Shown here: positions 6,713 to 12,626 of the stretch, one piece after another | How positions within the stretch are numbered: position 1 is the stretch's first letter | Layout of the letters: each line of letters starts with the position of its first letter | Assembly: GCA_002307905.1 (NCBI GenBank) | Contig: DBUL01000084.1 | Span: 1-12,626, forward strand | Length of the DNA stretch: 12,626 bases | Origin: Rhizobiaceae bacterium UBA1291 | GTDB lineage: Bacteria; Pseudomonadota; Alphaproteobacteria; Rhizobiales; Rhizobiaceae | Reading direction: 5' to 3' | Notes under the pieces: model-generated | Seen by the model: only the letters and a program-made list of their open reading frames with translations | Databases searched by the model: none | Told to the model about the DNA's origin: nothing | Position numbers and translations under genes: made by a program

Positions 6713-7788
6713 CACGCCGCGGCGACGTCGGTGAGCGCGCGCCCGTCGGAGCCGAACGCCATCAGGTGGCGCGGATCGATGAAGACTTCGAGCTCGTGAT
6801 CCGGATCGATGTCGTGGATGCCGTGGGCCAGCATGACCCAGCGTGCGCCGGCGAAGTGCAGGTGGATGAAGCTCTCCGAGCCGGCGATCTCCGAGACCAG
6901 CGTCTTGGCCGAAAGCGCCGTCGTCGCATGGTCGTTGCGCTCGAGATAGAGGTGATGCGGCTGGAAGCCGATCGTCACCGGACCATCGGCGATGGCGGCC
7001 AGATGGGCCGGGACCGGCAGGATCGGCCGGTCGGCCAGCAGGAACTGACCGCCGGATTTCACCAGCTCGATCGTGTTGAGCGGCGGATCGGCAAAAGTGC
7101 GTGCGGTCAAGAGGTCGAGAGGGTGACGATAGACCTGGATCGTCTCGCCGAACTGCGTCACCGCACCCTGGCTCAAGGTCGCGGTATTGCCTCCGAGCAG
7201 GAGCGCTTCGGACGGTTCGGTCGTGGCGTAGACGAAGATCGCGCCGGACTGAGCGAAGAGCTTCGGCAATTCCTCACGCAGTTCCTCGCGCAGCTTGTAG
7301 TCGAGATTGGCGAGCGGCTCGTCGAGCAACACGAGATTGGCGTTCTTGACGATGGCACGCGCCAGCGCCGTGCGCTGCTGCTGGCCGCCGGACAGGCTGA
7401 GCGGGGTGCGATCGAGATAAGGCGTCAGCCGCAACAGTTCGGCGGCTTTTTTTACCTCGCGGTCGATGGTCGCCTTATCCTTGCCTGCGATCCGCATCGG
7501 CGAAGCAATGTTTTCATAGACGGTCAATGCCGGATAGTTGATGAACTGCTGGTAGACCATGGCGACATTGCGCTTTTGCACTGGCACGCCGGTGACATCC
7601 ACGCCATCAAGATGGATCGATCCGCCGGTCGGCTTGTCGAGACCCGCCATCAAGCGCATCAGCGAGGTCTTGCCGGAGAGCGTCGGCCCCAGCAGGACAT
7701 TCAGCGACCCTCGCTGGAAGACGAGATCGGTCGGGCGAATGTGATATTCGCCAGCAACCATCTTCGACACATTGCGCAATTCAAGCAT
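6712..7788 (-). CDS. glpS: Glycerol ABC transporter ATP-binding protein GlpS (H-loop His replaced)
   Basis: Cytoplasmic ATPase subunit of the glp importer, 358 residues, with an N-terminal nucleotide-binding domain and a C-terminal TOBE-like region. Present are Walker A GPTLSGKT (34-41), Q-loop Q80, a canonical signature LSGGQ (132-136), Walker B LVLLDEP (152-158) and D-loop ending D163. The H-loop that normally reads YVTHD here reads YATTE (187-191). The switch histidine is Thr190 (codon ACC, 7219-7221 complement) and the following acidic residue is Glu. The A-loop aromatic also appears to be missing, with Val11 at that place by eye alignment. The ATG at 7788 follows GAGGA at short spacing, 56 bp after the glpD stop. 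These changes complement those in GlpT, so the pair is best read as a heterodimer with one weakened ATP site. Confidence 0.93.
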   Translation of the reverse strand: MLELRNVSKMVAGEYHIRPTDLVFQRGSLNVLLGPTLSGKTSLMRLMAGLDKPTGGSIHLDGVDVTGVPVQKRNVAMVYQQFINYPALTVYENIASPMRIAGKDKATIDREVKKAAELLRLTPYLDRTPLSLSGGQQQRTALARAIVKNANLVLLDEPLANLDYKLREELREELPKLFAQSGAIFVYATTEPSEALLLGGNTATLSQGAVTQFGETIQVYRHPLDLLTARTFADPPLNTIELVKSGGQFLLADRPILPVPAHLAAIADGPVTIGFQPHHLYLERNDHATTALSAKTLVSEIAGSESFIHLHFAGARWVMLAHGIHDIDPDHELEVFIDPRHLMAFGSDGRALTDVAAA

Positions 7789-7844
7789 CTATTCCTCGGG
7801 CCTCCTCCGAACCGTCGGTCATTTTCAATACCGGCAAGCGCGCC

Positions 7845-9359
7845 CTAGCGGGCCGTCGCTTCCGCCATATACGTCGCGAGTTCCTGAGCCTCCCCGGCCG
7901 TCAGGAACAAACCTTGCTTGGTACGACGCCACAGCACGTCTTCCGCGCTGTGGGCCCATTCGCGGTCGATCAGCCAGCGGACTTCACATTCGTACAGCGA
8001 ACCGCCGAAATGCCGTCCCATATCCTCGGCACGCGCTGCGCCGGACAAAATGGTCTCGGCATCTGTGCCGTAGCAGCGGACCAATCGCTCCGCATGGCCA
8101 CGCTCCATGAAGGGACAGGCCTTCAGCAGTCTGTCGACTTCCGCCACATAGGCCGTCGCTTCGAAATCGCCGCCGGGCAATCGGCTCGTCGCCGTCCATG
8201 GACTGCCCATGGTGCCGATCGCCTCTCCGATCTTTTCAAGCGCGTGCTCGGCCAGACGCCGATAGGTGGTCAGCTTGCCGCCGAAGACATTGAGAAGTGG
8301 CGCTTCCTCCGCCGGGCGGTGGTCGAGCTTCAGCACATAATCGCGCGTCGCTTCCTGGGCCTTCGATGCACCGTCGTCATAGAGCGGGCGCACGGCCGAG
8401 TAGCTCCAGACGATGTCGTCCTTCTTCACCGGCTCTGCGAAATATTCGCTGGCCGCGTTGCAAAGATATGCGATTTCCTCTTCGCTTATTTTCACATTTT
8501 TCGGATCATCCGTATAGTCACGATCCGTCGTGCCGATCAGCGTAAAATCATTCTCGTAAGGAATCGCGAAAATGATGCGGTTGTCCGGGTTCTGGAAGAA
8601 ATAGGCGCGCTTGTCGGTAAACTTCTTCTTCACCACGATATGACTGCCCTGGACGAGCCGGACATTGTGGACATTGTTGCGGCCGAAGGCGCCGGCAAGC
8701 ACCTGGTCGACCCAGGGACCGGCAGCATTGACCAACATGCGCGCCTTGAAGGCTTGCGACTTGCCAGTCGACTGGTCCAGAACCGTCACGGACCAAAGCC
8801 CGTTCTCCCGGCGGGCCGAGGTGACCCGGGTCCGGCTCATGATCGTCGCACCGCGATCGGCCGCGTCCCGCGCATTCAGAACCACCATGCGGGCATCGTC
8901 GACCCAGCCGTCGGAATACTCGAAAGCCTTGGAAAACACCGGCTTCAGCGGCTTTCCAGCCGGGTCGCGGCGGAGGTCTAGTGTCTTTGTCGCCGGCAGG
9001 AGCTTGCGGCCGCCGAGATGGTCGTAAAGGAAAAGCCCGAGGCGGATCAGCCATGCCGGGCGGACGCCGCCTTTCTGGAAGGGCAGGACGAAACGCAGCG
9101 GCCAGATAACGTGCGGCGCCATCGCCCACAACACTTCGCGCTCCATCAGCGCCTCACGCACAAGGCGGAATTCATAATATTCGAGATAGCGAAGGCCGCC
9201 ATGGATCAGCTTGGTGGCGCCGGAGGACGTGCCCGAGGCGAAGTCGTTCATTTCTGCGAGCGCGACCGAATAGCCGCGGCCGACAGCATCACGCGCGATG
9301 CCGCAGCCGTTGATGCCGCCACCGATGACAAAGATGTCGAAGACTGTCTCGACCGACAT
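7845..9359 (-). CDS. glpD: Aerobic glycerol-3-phosphate dehydrogenase GlpD
   Basis: FAD-dependent, membrane-associated enzyme that oxidises sn-glycerol-3-phosphate to dihydroxyacetone phosphate and passes electrons to quinone. It is the step after GlpK. The 504 residues match the family length. The dinucleotide-binding GGGINGCG is at 13-20, and the family motif SSGATKLIHGGLRYLEY follows near 46-62. VNAAGPWVDQ lies in the middle, FGGKLTTYRRLAEHAL starts the C-terminal part, and a C-terminal DAO_C-type domain carries WRRTKQGLFLT. I chose the ATG at 9359, which has AGGGGG about 9 bases upstream and puts the FAD motif at the usual distance from the start. An in-frame TTG at 9413 would add 18 poorly fitting residues and translate through the inverted repeat and promoter region. 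It is the first structural gene of the operon, 103 bp after glpR. Confidence 0.96.
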   Translation of the reverse strand: MSVETVFDIFVIGGGINGCGIARDAVGRGYSVALAEMNDFASGTSSGATKLIHGGLRYLEYYEFRLVREALMEREVLWAMAPHVIWPLRFVLPFQKGGVRPAWLIRLGLFLYDHLGGRKLLPATKTLDLRRDPAGKPLKPVFSKAFEYSDGWVDDARMVVLNARDAADRGATIMSRTRVTSARRENGLWSVTVLDQSTGKSQAFKARMLVNAAGPWVDQVLAGAFGRNNVHNVRLVQGSHIVVKKKFTDKRAYFFQNPDNRIIFAIPYENDFTLIGTTDRDYTDDPKNVKISEEEIAYLCNAASEYFAEPVKKDDIVWSYSAVRPLYDDGASKAQEATRDYVLKLDHRPAEEAPLLNVFGGKLTTYRRLAEHALEKIGEAIGTMGSPWTATSRLPGGDFEATAYVAEVDRLLKACPFMERGHAERLVRCYGTDAETILSGAARAEDMGRHFGGSLYECEVRWLIDREWAHSAEDVLWRRTKQGLFLTAGEAQELATYMAEATAR

Positions 9360-9374
9360 GCGCTCTCGCCCCCT

Positions 9375-9407
9375 TTTCGCATTGCACAATTTGATGCAAT
9401 TGCGAAA
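9375..9407. promoter_or_regulatory. Inverted repeat in the glpD leader next to its Shine-Dalgarno
   Basis: Bases 9375-9386 (TTTCGCATTGCA) and 9395-9407 (TGCAATTGCGAAA) are inverted copies with a single bulged base, around an 8-base spacer. In the mRNA the 3' arm runs straight into the AGGGGG Shine-Dalgarno of glpD. Its TTTCGC/GCGAAA ends resemble the CGAA repeats of the proposed GlpR operator upstream. It is either a second repressor site in DNA or an RNA hairpin that tunes glpD translation. Confidence 0.5.
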
Positions 9408-9415
9408 GCTCAATC

Positions 9416-9444
9416 ATCTAATTTGAAAGAGAAGCGAATGTCAA
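9416..9444 (-). promoter_or_regulatory. Candidate sigma-70 promoter of the glpD-K operon
   Basis: On the minus strand a perfect TTGACA (9439-9444) is followed, after 17 bases, by TTAGAT (9416-9421), a weak -10. The initiation point would lie roughly at 9405-9410, just before the inverted repeat of the glpD leader. The -35 box lies inside the CGAA repeat cluster, as expected for a repressible promoter. The -35 is strong evidence; the -10 assignment is tentative. Confidence 0.5.
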
Positions 9445-9459
9445 ACGAACATTAACGAA
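9435..9459. promoter_or_regulatory. Probable GlpR operator: three phased CGAA repeats
   Basis: CGAA occurs at 9435-9438, 9446-9449 and 9456-9459, with periods of 11 and 10 bases, about one helical turn. On the minus strand the middle copy lies in AATGTTCGTT (9444-9453). That is a full match to the E. coli GlpR half-site consensus as I remember it (WATKYTCGWW), and the copy nearest glpR matches 8 of 10. The recognition helix of the GlpR encoded next door (TPQTIRKDLNDL) is nearly the same as that of E. coli GlpR, which supports shared site preference. The cluster covers the -35 box. Confidence 0.55.
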
Positions 9460-9462
9460 AAA

Positions 9463-10254
9463 CTACCGACTATCGTCGACCTCATCCCGCTGGCTTTGCG
9501 TTTCCACCAGATGCACGTCGCTTTCCGCACAGATCCTACGGATCCCATCAACCGGACAATGGTCTGTGATGAAGGTGTGGACCTGGGAGATATGGCCGAT
9601 GCGCACCGGCGCGGTGCGCTCGAACTTGGAGGCGTCAGATACCAGGATGACATGGCGAGCATTGGCGATGATCGCCTGGGCCACCTTGACCTCCCGATAG
9701 TCGAAGTCGAGAAGCGCGCCGTCCTCGTCGATTGCCGACACGCCGATGACGGCAAAATCGACCTTGAACTGGCGGATGAAGTCGACCGCGGCCTCGCCCA
9801 CGATACCGCCGTCCGACCCGCGCACAACACCGCCAGCAATCACCACCTCGATCGAGGGGAACACACGCAAGCGATTGGCGACATTGATATTGTTGGTGAT
9901 CACCATCAACTCGCGATGGTCGATCAACGCCTCGCCGACGGCCTCGGTCGTTGTGCCGATATTGATGAACAGCGAGGAGTTATCGGGAATGAGCGCCGCG
10001 GCAGCCCGGCCGATCGCCTGCTTCTCCGGTGCGGCGATGGAGCGACGTGCCTCGTATTTCACATTCTCGTTGCCGCTCGGAAAGATTGCACCGCCATGAA
10101 TGCGCGTCAGCGCCTTGCCATCGCAGAGATCGTTCAAGTCCTTTCGAATGGTCTGCGGCGTGACGGCGAAACGCGTCGCCAGTTCATCGACCAAGACACG
10201 TCCCTCCGCCTTGGCGAGAGCCATAATTTCCGCTTGGCGGCTGGAAAACAGCAT
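9463..10254 (-). CDS. glpR: DeoR-family glycerol-3-phosphate regulon repressor GlpR
   Basis: Transcriptional repressor, expected to leave its operators when it binds glycerol-3-phosphate. The 263 residues carry an N-terminal DeoR helix-turn-helix (about 20-43, with recognition segment TPQTIRKDLNDL at 32-43) followed by RIHGGA (51-56). The C-terminal DeoRC effector domain has the phospho-ligand loop NIGTTTEA (98-105), then TNNINVANRL, GGIVGEAAVDFI and FDYREV. Similarity to E. coli GlpR (252 aa) is recognisable along the whole length. I chose ATG 10254, which has AAGGGG at 5-6 bases spacing; the in-frame GTG at 10260 would sit on that motif. It lies directly upstream of glpD in the same direction. 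The genes may be cotranscribed, with a separate repressed promoter in the 103-bp gap. Confidence 0.94.
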   Translation of the reverse strand: MLFSSRQAEIMALAKAEGRVLVDELATRFAVTPQTIRKDLNDLCDGKALTRIHGGAIFPSGNENVKYEARRSIAAPEKQAIGRAAAALIPDNSSLFINIGTTTEAVGEALIDHRELMVITNNINVANRLRVFPSIEVVIAGGVVRGSDGGIVGEAAVDFIRQFKVDFAVIGVSAIDEDGALLDFDYREVKVAQAIIANARHVILVSDASKFERTAPVRIGHISQVHTFITDHCPVDGIRRICAESDVHLVETQSQRDEVDDSR

Positions 10255-10303
10255 TGTCACCCCTTTTCGTTCGGCTTCATCCTAGGGGATAGTGAAAATC
10301 GGG

Positions 10304-10332
10304 CAATAGCAGACACGAGCGCCTGACCGCAA
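10304..10332 (-). promoter_or_regulatory. Weak candidate promoter for glpR
   Basis: In the 190-bp gap upstream of glpR the best arrangement I see on the minus strand is TTGCGG (10327-10332), 17 bases, then CTATTG (10304-10309), resembling the alphaproteobacterial TTGAC-N17-CTATAT pattern. It would give a leader of roughly 40-45 bases. The match is modest and could be chance. Confidence 0.22.
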
Positions 10333-10339
10333 CCATTCA

Positions 10340-10370
10340 GCCGCGTCGCCCGGTGCACTGGCGAAGCGGC
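10340..10370. repeat. Inverted repeat in the gap between the YARHG gene and glpR
   Basis: Bases 10340-10350 (GCCGCGTCGCC) and 10360-10370 (GGCGAAGCGGC) are complementary at 10 of 11 positions around a 9-base loop. It lies 74 bp past the stop of the YARHG gene and upstream of the proposed glpR promoter. No T-tract follows on either strand. It may mark the 3' end of the upstream transcript or be a regulatory site for glpR. Confidence 0.45.
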
Positions 10371-10444
10371 TCAACGGGGGCCAAAAGGACCTGGCGCCGA
10401 TTTGACCAACGCTAGATATCATTGCCGCGCACGGATTGTTCCTA

Positions 10445-10729
10445 TCAACGGCAGCCCTGATAGACTTCCCAGCGCTCGATGTCACTGACGCGACGTTGCT
10501 CGCCGGGCGTTAACTTGCCGTAGGGCGGGAAGCAGCCACGGCCGAAGACATTGCGGGCACGCTGGGTCTTGAAGCAGTAGCCCTTGGCTGCGTAGATCGC
10601 ATTGCGCTCGTACCAAAGTTGCTCGCAGGTCATGCCGCTCTGGGCCATTGACGGCGACAAGGCCCCCATGCCGACCAACATTGGAATAACGGCGATTGCG
10701 GTTGCAGCGAGTATCTTAATGTAGCCCAT
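10445..10729 (-). CDS. Small secreted YARHG-domain protein, four cysteines
   Basis: A 94-residue protein with an N-terminal signal sequence (hydrophobic 4-24, likely cleavage after the SMA at 27-29). A short mature domain of about 65 residues follows. The mature part has CEQLWYERNAIYAAKGYCF, matching the YARHG signature (tyrosine, aromatic and glycine-rich core), then a second half with FGRGCFPPYG and a C-terminal GCR. Cysteines 35, 52, 66 and 93 could form two disulfides in the periplasm. The molecular function of this domain is unknown; it is common in Rhizobiales exported proteins. I chose ATG 10729, which has GGGGAGG about 8 bases upstream; an in-frame upstream start would add a segment with no signal-peptide character. 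It stands alone, 163 bp from kdgK and 190 bp from glpR, and shows no visible link to glycerol metabolism. Confidence 0.85.
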   Translation of the reverse strand: MGYIKILAATAIAVIPMLVGMGALSPSMAQSGMTCEQLWYERNAIYAAKGYCFKTQRARNVFGRGCFPPYGKLTPGEQRRVSDIERWEVYQGCR

Positions 10730-10892
10730 GACGGAACCCTCCCCTGTGCGGAACGAAAACAAGCTACCACAACAGAGCTGGCCGCAATTGACCCATATCA
10801 AGACTATTCTTGGGTGTGCATGGCCGACCTGACTTACAAGAGCCCAGGATCAAAAGCCGCCGTGCGTGCACGCTGATACGCGGGCGGGCAGA

Positions 10893-11813
10893 TTAACGCG
10901 CGACCCGGATTTGTTCCCGCGGGATGAGAGCGCCGGGCCGGCAAACAACCTGTGCCGCGATGCGATGGCCTTCCGCCGCGGCCTTGTCCGGTCCCTCTCC
11001 ACCGAGGCGTGCGGCAAGGTAGCCGCCATTGAAGGAATCGCCCGCCCCCGTGCTATCGACCGCTTTGACACTCTCGAAGGTGAGTGTCGAAATCGAGTCA
11101 TCCGACGTGGCAATCGCCATCGGTCCGCCGCCATTCTTCACGATGACTTCACCGGCCCCGGACCGCAGCCAGCGGGCCGCGCAATCCTCGATGCCGGCGT
11201 CGCCGAACACGGCTACCTCATCATCGAAGCTCGGTAGGGCGATCGAGGCGGTCGCAGCCGCGCGCGCGAGACAGTCGCGCATCGTCTCTGCGTTCTCCCA
11301 GAGCTTTGGCCGGATGTTCGGGTCGAAAACCGTCGTCTTGCCGGCGTCACGGGCTTCGCCGATTAGTCGCAACAATGCTTCTCGGCGACCGGGCTCGAGG
11401 ATCGCCAGCGTAATGCCGGAAAAATAGACGACATCGGCATCCACAATCGCCGCAGAAAGTGCTTGTTCGTCGTCGGCCAGCCGGCGCGCCGCGGACTGTC
11501 CGCGCCAATAGGAGAAGCTTCGCTCGCCGTCATGAAGTTCGATCGCATAAAGCCCGACTGTGCGCTCCCGGTCACGCGCGATGAACCGCGTGGCGATATC
11601 GTTGCTATCGAGAAAATCCAGCATGCGCCCGGAAAAAGGATCCATGCCCAGTCGGGTGAAATAAGCAACCTCCCACTGTGCCGGCAGGCAGGCGCGGATA
11701 TACCAAGCCGTATTCAGCGTATCGCCGGCAAAACCCATGCGCCACAAGCCTCCCTCGGCCTGCGACAGTTCCACCATCGCTTCGCCGATCGAGAGAAACA
11801 GCTTGTCACTCAT
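10893..11813 (-). CDS. kdgK: 2-keto-3-deoxygluconate kinase KdgK (PfkB family)
   Basis: Cytoplasmic ribokinase-type kinase, expected to phosphorylate 2-dehydro-3-deoxy-D-gluconate to KDPG, the entry of hexuronates into the Entner-Doudoroff pathway. The 306 residues are typical. The N-terminal IGEAMVELS and GFAGDTLNTAWYI (27-39) closely follow the E. coli KdgK pattern of substrate-binding residues. Further on are DPNIR (164-168) and the PfkB signature DSTGAGDSFNGG, with the catalytic base D259. I chose ATG 11813: it overlaps the stop of the upstream dehydrogenase gene as ATGA (11810-11813) and is preceded by GGAGGAGG. The longer reading from 11894 lies wholly inside that upstream gene. The overlap indicates translational coupling with the dehydrogenase, whose likely product feeds the same pathway. 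Another PfkB sugar kinase is possible but less likely. Confidence 0.88.
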   Translation of the reverse strand: MSDKLFLSIGEAMVELSQAEGGLWRMGFAGDTLNTAWYIRACLPAQWEVAYFTRLGMDPFSGRMLDFLDSNDIATRFIARDRERTVGLYAIELHDGERSFSYWRGQSAARRLADDEQALSAAIVDADVVYFSGITLAILEPGRREALLRLIGEARDAGKTTVFDPNIRPKLWENAETMRDCLARAAATASIALPSFDDEVAVFGDAGIEDCAARWLRSGAGEVIVKNGGGPMAIATSDDSISTLTFESVKAVDSTGAGDSFNGGYLAARLGGEGPDKAAAEGHRIAAQVVCRPGALIPREQIRVAR

Positions 11814-12626
11814 CCCTTCGCCTCCTCCGCGATTGCGCCCCGCATGCCCAAATCGAGGATGCGGCCGAGAGCTCGGCTGACCTCGCATCGCCATTGAGAA
11901 GCTTCGAGAAGCTTGGCGGGAAAGAGACCGGGGAGTCTCTGCAAGGCGTCCGAGATTGCTTCCGCCTCATGCGGCAGGCTCGCGAGCACGGCAGTTATTT
12001 CAACCGCGCGCGGATCGCGCAAGGCATAGGTGTCGCCGCCGTCGGTTTCCCCAAGGCAATAGCGCATCCACGCGGCCACGGCAAAGGCGAAGGGCCTGAC
12101 CGGCAGTCCGGCTTCCAGCGACAGAACGGCCGGAGCAAGAAGTCGCTGCGGCAGCTTTTCAGTCCCGTCCATGGCGATCTGATAGGTCTCGTGAGCGATT
12201 GCCGGGTTTTCAAAGCGCTCGGCGAGTGCCTGTCCGTAAGCCGCAAGATCAATCCCGCAAAGCGCCGGCAGGACGGCAGCGGCAGAACTGAGGTGGCGCC
12301 GGACGAGGGCAGCAAGCGAATCGTCGGCCATGACGTCCCGGACATAGTGGTGGCCGGCGAGAAAGCCGGCATAGGCCAACATGGAGTGGCTGCCGTTCAA
12401 CATGGTGAGCTTCATCCGCTCATAGGGCGTGACGTCCGACACGAAGATGGCGCCGGCCCTTTCCCAGGCCGGGCGACCGCCGGGGAAATGGTCCTCGATC
12501 ACCCATTGATGGAAGGCTTCTGTTTCCACTGCCGCAAGGTCGCGGCAGCCGGTAAACTGCTCGGCAGTCGCCAGTGTCTCCGGCGTGACGGCCGGGGTGA
12601 TCCTGTCCACCATGCTGGAGGGAAAG
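11810..12626 (-). CDS. Polyol dehydrogenase / fructuronate reductase family, C-terminal part
   Basis: The gene enters from the right edge; the last 272 or so residues are visible, ending at TGA 11810-11812. It belongs to the long-chain mannitol dehydrogenase family (mannitol 2-dehydrogenase, fructuronate reductase UxuB, tagaturonate reductase). The window starts just before the conserved MVDRITP turn, which is internal and not a start codon since FPSS precedes it in frame. The catalytic block KLTMLNGSHS holds the family's Lys, Asn and His with spacing +5 and +8 (K68, N73, H76 counted from that Met). The NAD-binding N-terminal Rossmann domain is outside. Coupling to kdgK by ATGA favours fructuronate reductase (D-fructuronate to D-mannonate) over a mannitol enzyme, but the sequence alone does not settle the substrate. 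Confidence 0.85.
   Translation of the reverse strand, partial: FPSSMVDRITPAVTPETLATAEQFTGCRDLAAVETEAFHQWVIEDHFPGGRPAWERAGAIFVSDVTPYERMKLTMLNGSHSMLAYAGFLAGHHYVRDVMADDSLAALVRRHLSSAAAVLPALCGIDLAAYGQALAERFENPAIAHETYQIAMDGTEKLPQRLLAPAVLSLEAGLPVRPFAFAVAAWMRYCLGETDGGDTYALRDPRAVEITAVLASLPHEAEAISDALQRLPGLFPAKLLEASQWRCEVSRALGRILDLGMRGAIAEEAKG

Noticed and set aside
5627..7788. Idea that GlpS or GlpT is a decaying pseudogene because motifs are altered
   Set aside because: Both frames are intact and full length with Walker A, Walker B and D-loop preserved, and the changes are confined to complementary positions, which fits specialised asymmetry better than decay.
7789..7844. Possible hairpin in the 56-bp glpD-glpS gap (CGGT and ACCG arms near 7816-7834)
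   Set aside because: Only four base pairs are clear; too weak to call a terminator or processing site.
9360..9413. TTG start of GlpD at 9413, adding 18 residues
   Set aside because: It would translate through the leader inverted repeat, places the FAD motif too far from the N-terminus, and is poorer than ATG 9359 with AGGGGG upstream.
10282..10485. 67-residue minus-strand frame between the YARHG gene and glpR
   Set aside because: It starts inside the YARHG gene, lacks a convincing Shine-Dalgarno and shows no domain or membrane character; probably chance.
10855..10875. GTGCGTGCAC palindromic stretch just past the kdgK stop
   Set aside because: The palindrome leaves almost no loop, and the few Ts downstream are not placed as in an intrinsic terminator.
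11814..11894. Longer N-terminus for the KDG kinase starting at 11894
   Set aside because: The extension lies entirely inside the upstream dehydrogenase gene in another frame, while ATG 11813 makes a normal ATGA junction with an SD.

Overview
The window reads as a chromosomal or megaplasmid segment of a GC-rich alphaproteobacterium, most likely Rhizobiales/Rhizobiaceae (Rhizobium, Agrobacterium or Sinorhizobium type). This rests on gene content and order, codon use and protein character, not on a database search. All intact genes lie on the minus strand; the only plus-strand gene is a fragment at the left edge.

Layout, left to right. At 1-204 (+) is the C-terminal end of a CoxG/SRPBCC-family protein, converging on glpK, with a long hairpin exactly filling the gap between the two stop codons. 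From 10254 down to 254 (-) lies a complete glycerol utilisation locus in transcriptional order glpR, glpD, glpS, glpT, glpP, glpQ, glpU, glpV, glpK. This matches the rhizobial glp operon described in Rhizobium leguminosarum. At 10445-10729 (-) is a small secreted four-cysteine YARHG-domain protein. At 10893-12626 (-) a 2-keto-3-deoxygluconate kinase gene overlaps, by ATGA, the 3' part of a long-chain polyol dehydrogenase/fructuronate reductase gene that runs off the right edge. That pair is probably part of a hexuronate operon.

How it works together. GlpV (periplasmic binding protein), GlpP/GlpQ (permeases) and GlpS/GlpT (ATPases), with the small membrane protein GlpU, form an ABC importer that is inferred to take up glycerol. 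GlpK phosphorylates glycerol to glycerol-3-phosphate and GlpD oxidises that to dihydroxyacetone phosphate. GlpR is a DeoR-family repressor closely resembling E. coli GlpR. The 103-bp glpR-glpD gap holds a perfect TTGACA -35 box embedded in three CGAA repeats spaced about one helical turn, one of which matches the GlpR half-site consensus perfectly. No glpF-type facilitator is present.

The most interesting signal is in the ATPases. GlpT has lost the ABC signature sequence but keeps Walker A, Walker B and the H-loop histidine. GlpS keeps LSGGQ but has Thr where the H-loop His should be. The losses are complementary, so the heterodimer should have one canonical and one degenerate ATP site, an arrangement best known from asymmetric ABC exporters. 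Otherwise this is a recognisable metabolic region; I see no phage, insertion sequence, CRISPR or defence locus. No gene-free stretch exceeds 300 bp; the longest is 10255-10444 (190 bp).
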